Of a DNA stretch of 5,085 nucleotides, positions 5,074 through 5,085 are shown in pieces. Every line of letters begins with the position of its first letter. The stretch's first letter is position 1. Under the pieces are notes generated by a model. That model saw only the letters and a list, made by a program, of their open reading frames with translations, ran no database searches and was not told where the DNA came from. This DNA is from Planctomycetales bacterium (GTDB taxonomy: Bacteria > Planctomycetota > Planctomycetia > Planctomycetales > Planctomycetaceae), in contig JAGVKR010000276.1 in NCBI GenBank assembly GCA_020050375.1, positions 1-5,085 of the forward strand, written 5' to 3'. A program made the translations under genes and the position numbers.

Positions 5074-5085
5074 GCGGAGGGGACG

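Overview
The window is GC-rich bacterial DNA, apart from one short AT-rich promoter patch. I infer a planctomycete from four things: the style of the short GntR regulator, the large polytopic ABC permease, a secreted protein resembling those annotated DUF6263, and intergenic spaces full of degenerate repeats. This is inference from the sequence; no database search was run.

Positions 1-312 carry no gene. They hold an imperfect inverted repeat (12-108), a related third copy (122-143), and a sigma70-like promoter (238-266) whose -10 region lies inside a perfect 9-bp inverted repeat (256-279), a probable operator. Three genes follow on the + strand: a short YtrA-type GntR repressor (313-714), an ABC ATPase overlapping its stop codon as ATGA (711-1736), and an ABC-2-like permease (1905-3521). 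Together they look like an autoregulated export module of the YtrA/YtrB type. The 168-nt gap between ATPase and permease is filled with purine-rich sequence, a 16-bp palindrome, a GC hairpin and a CTTAAAC tandem repeat. The first of these has apparently run into the ATPase reading frame.

After an 83-nt gap comes a secreted protein with a clear Sec signal peptide (3605-4522). It is on the same strand, but its membership of the operon is uncertain.

The last 563 nt (4523-5085) contain no intact gene. They hold a 30-codon remnant of an ASCH-domain protein (4531-4623), a strongly structured 253-nt foldback element with near-perfect inverted ends and three internal hairpins (4636-4888), and two homologous hairpins 70 nt apart whose stem differences are all compensated (4967-5073). 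This terminal structured region is the least explained part of the window and the best candidate for something undescribed.
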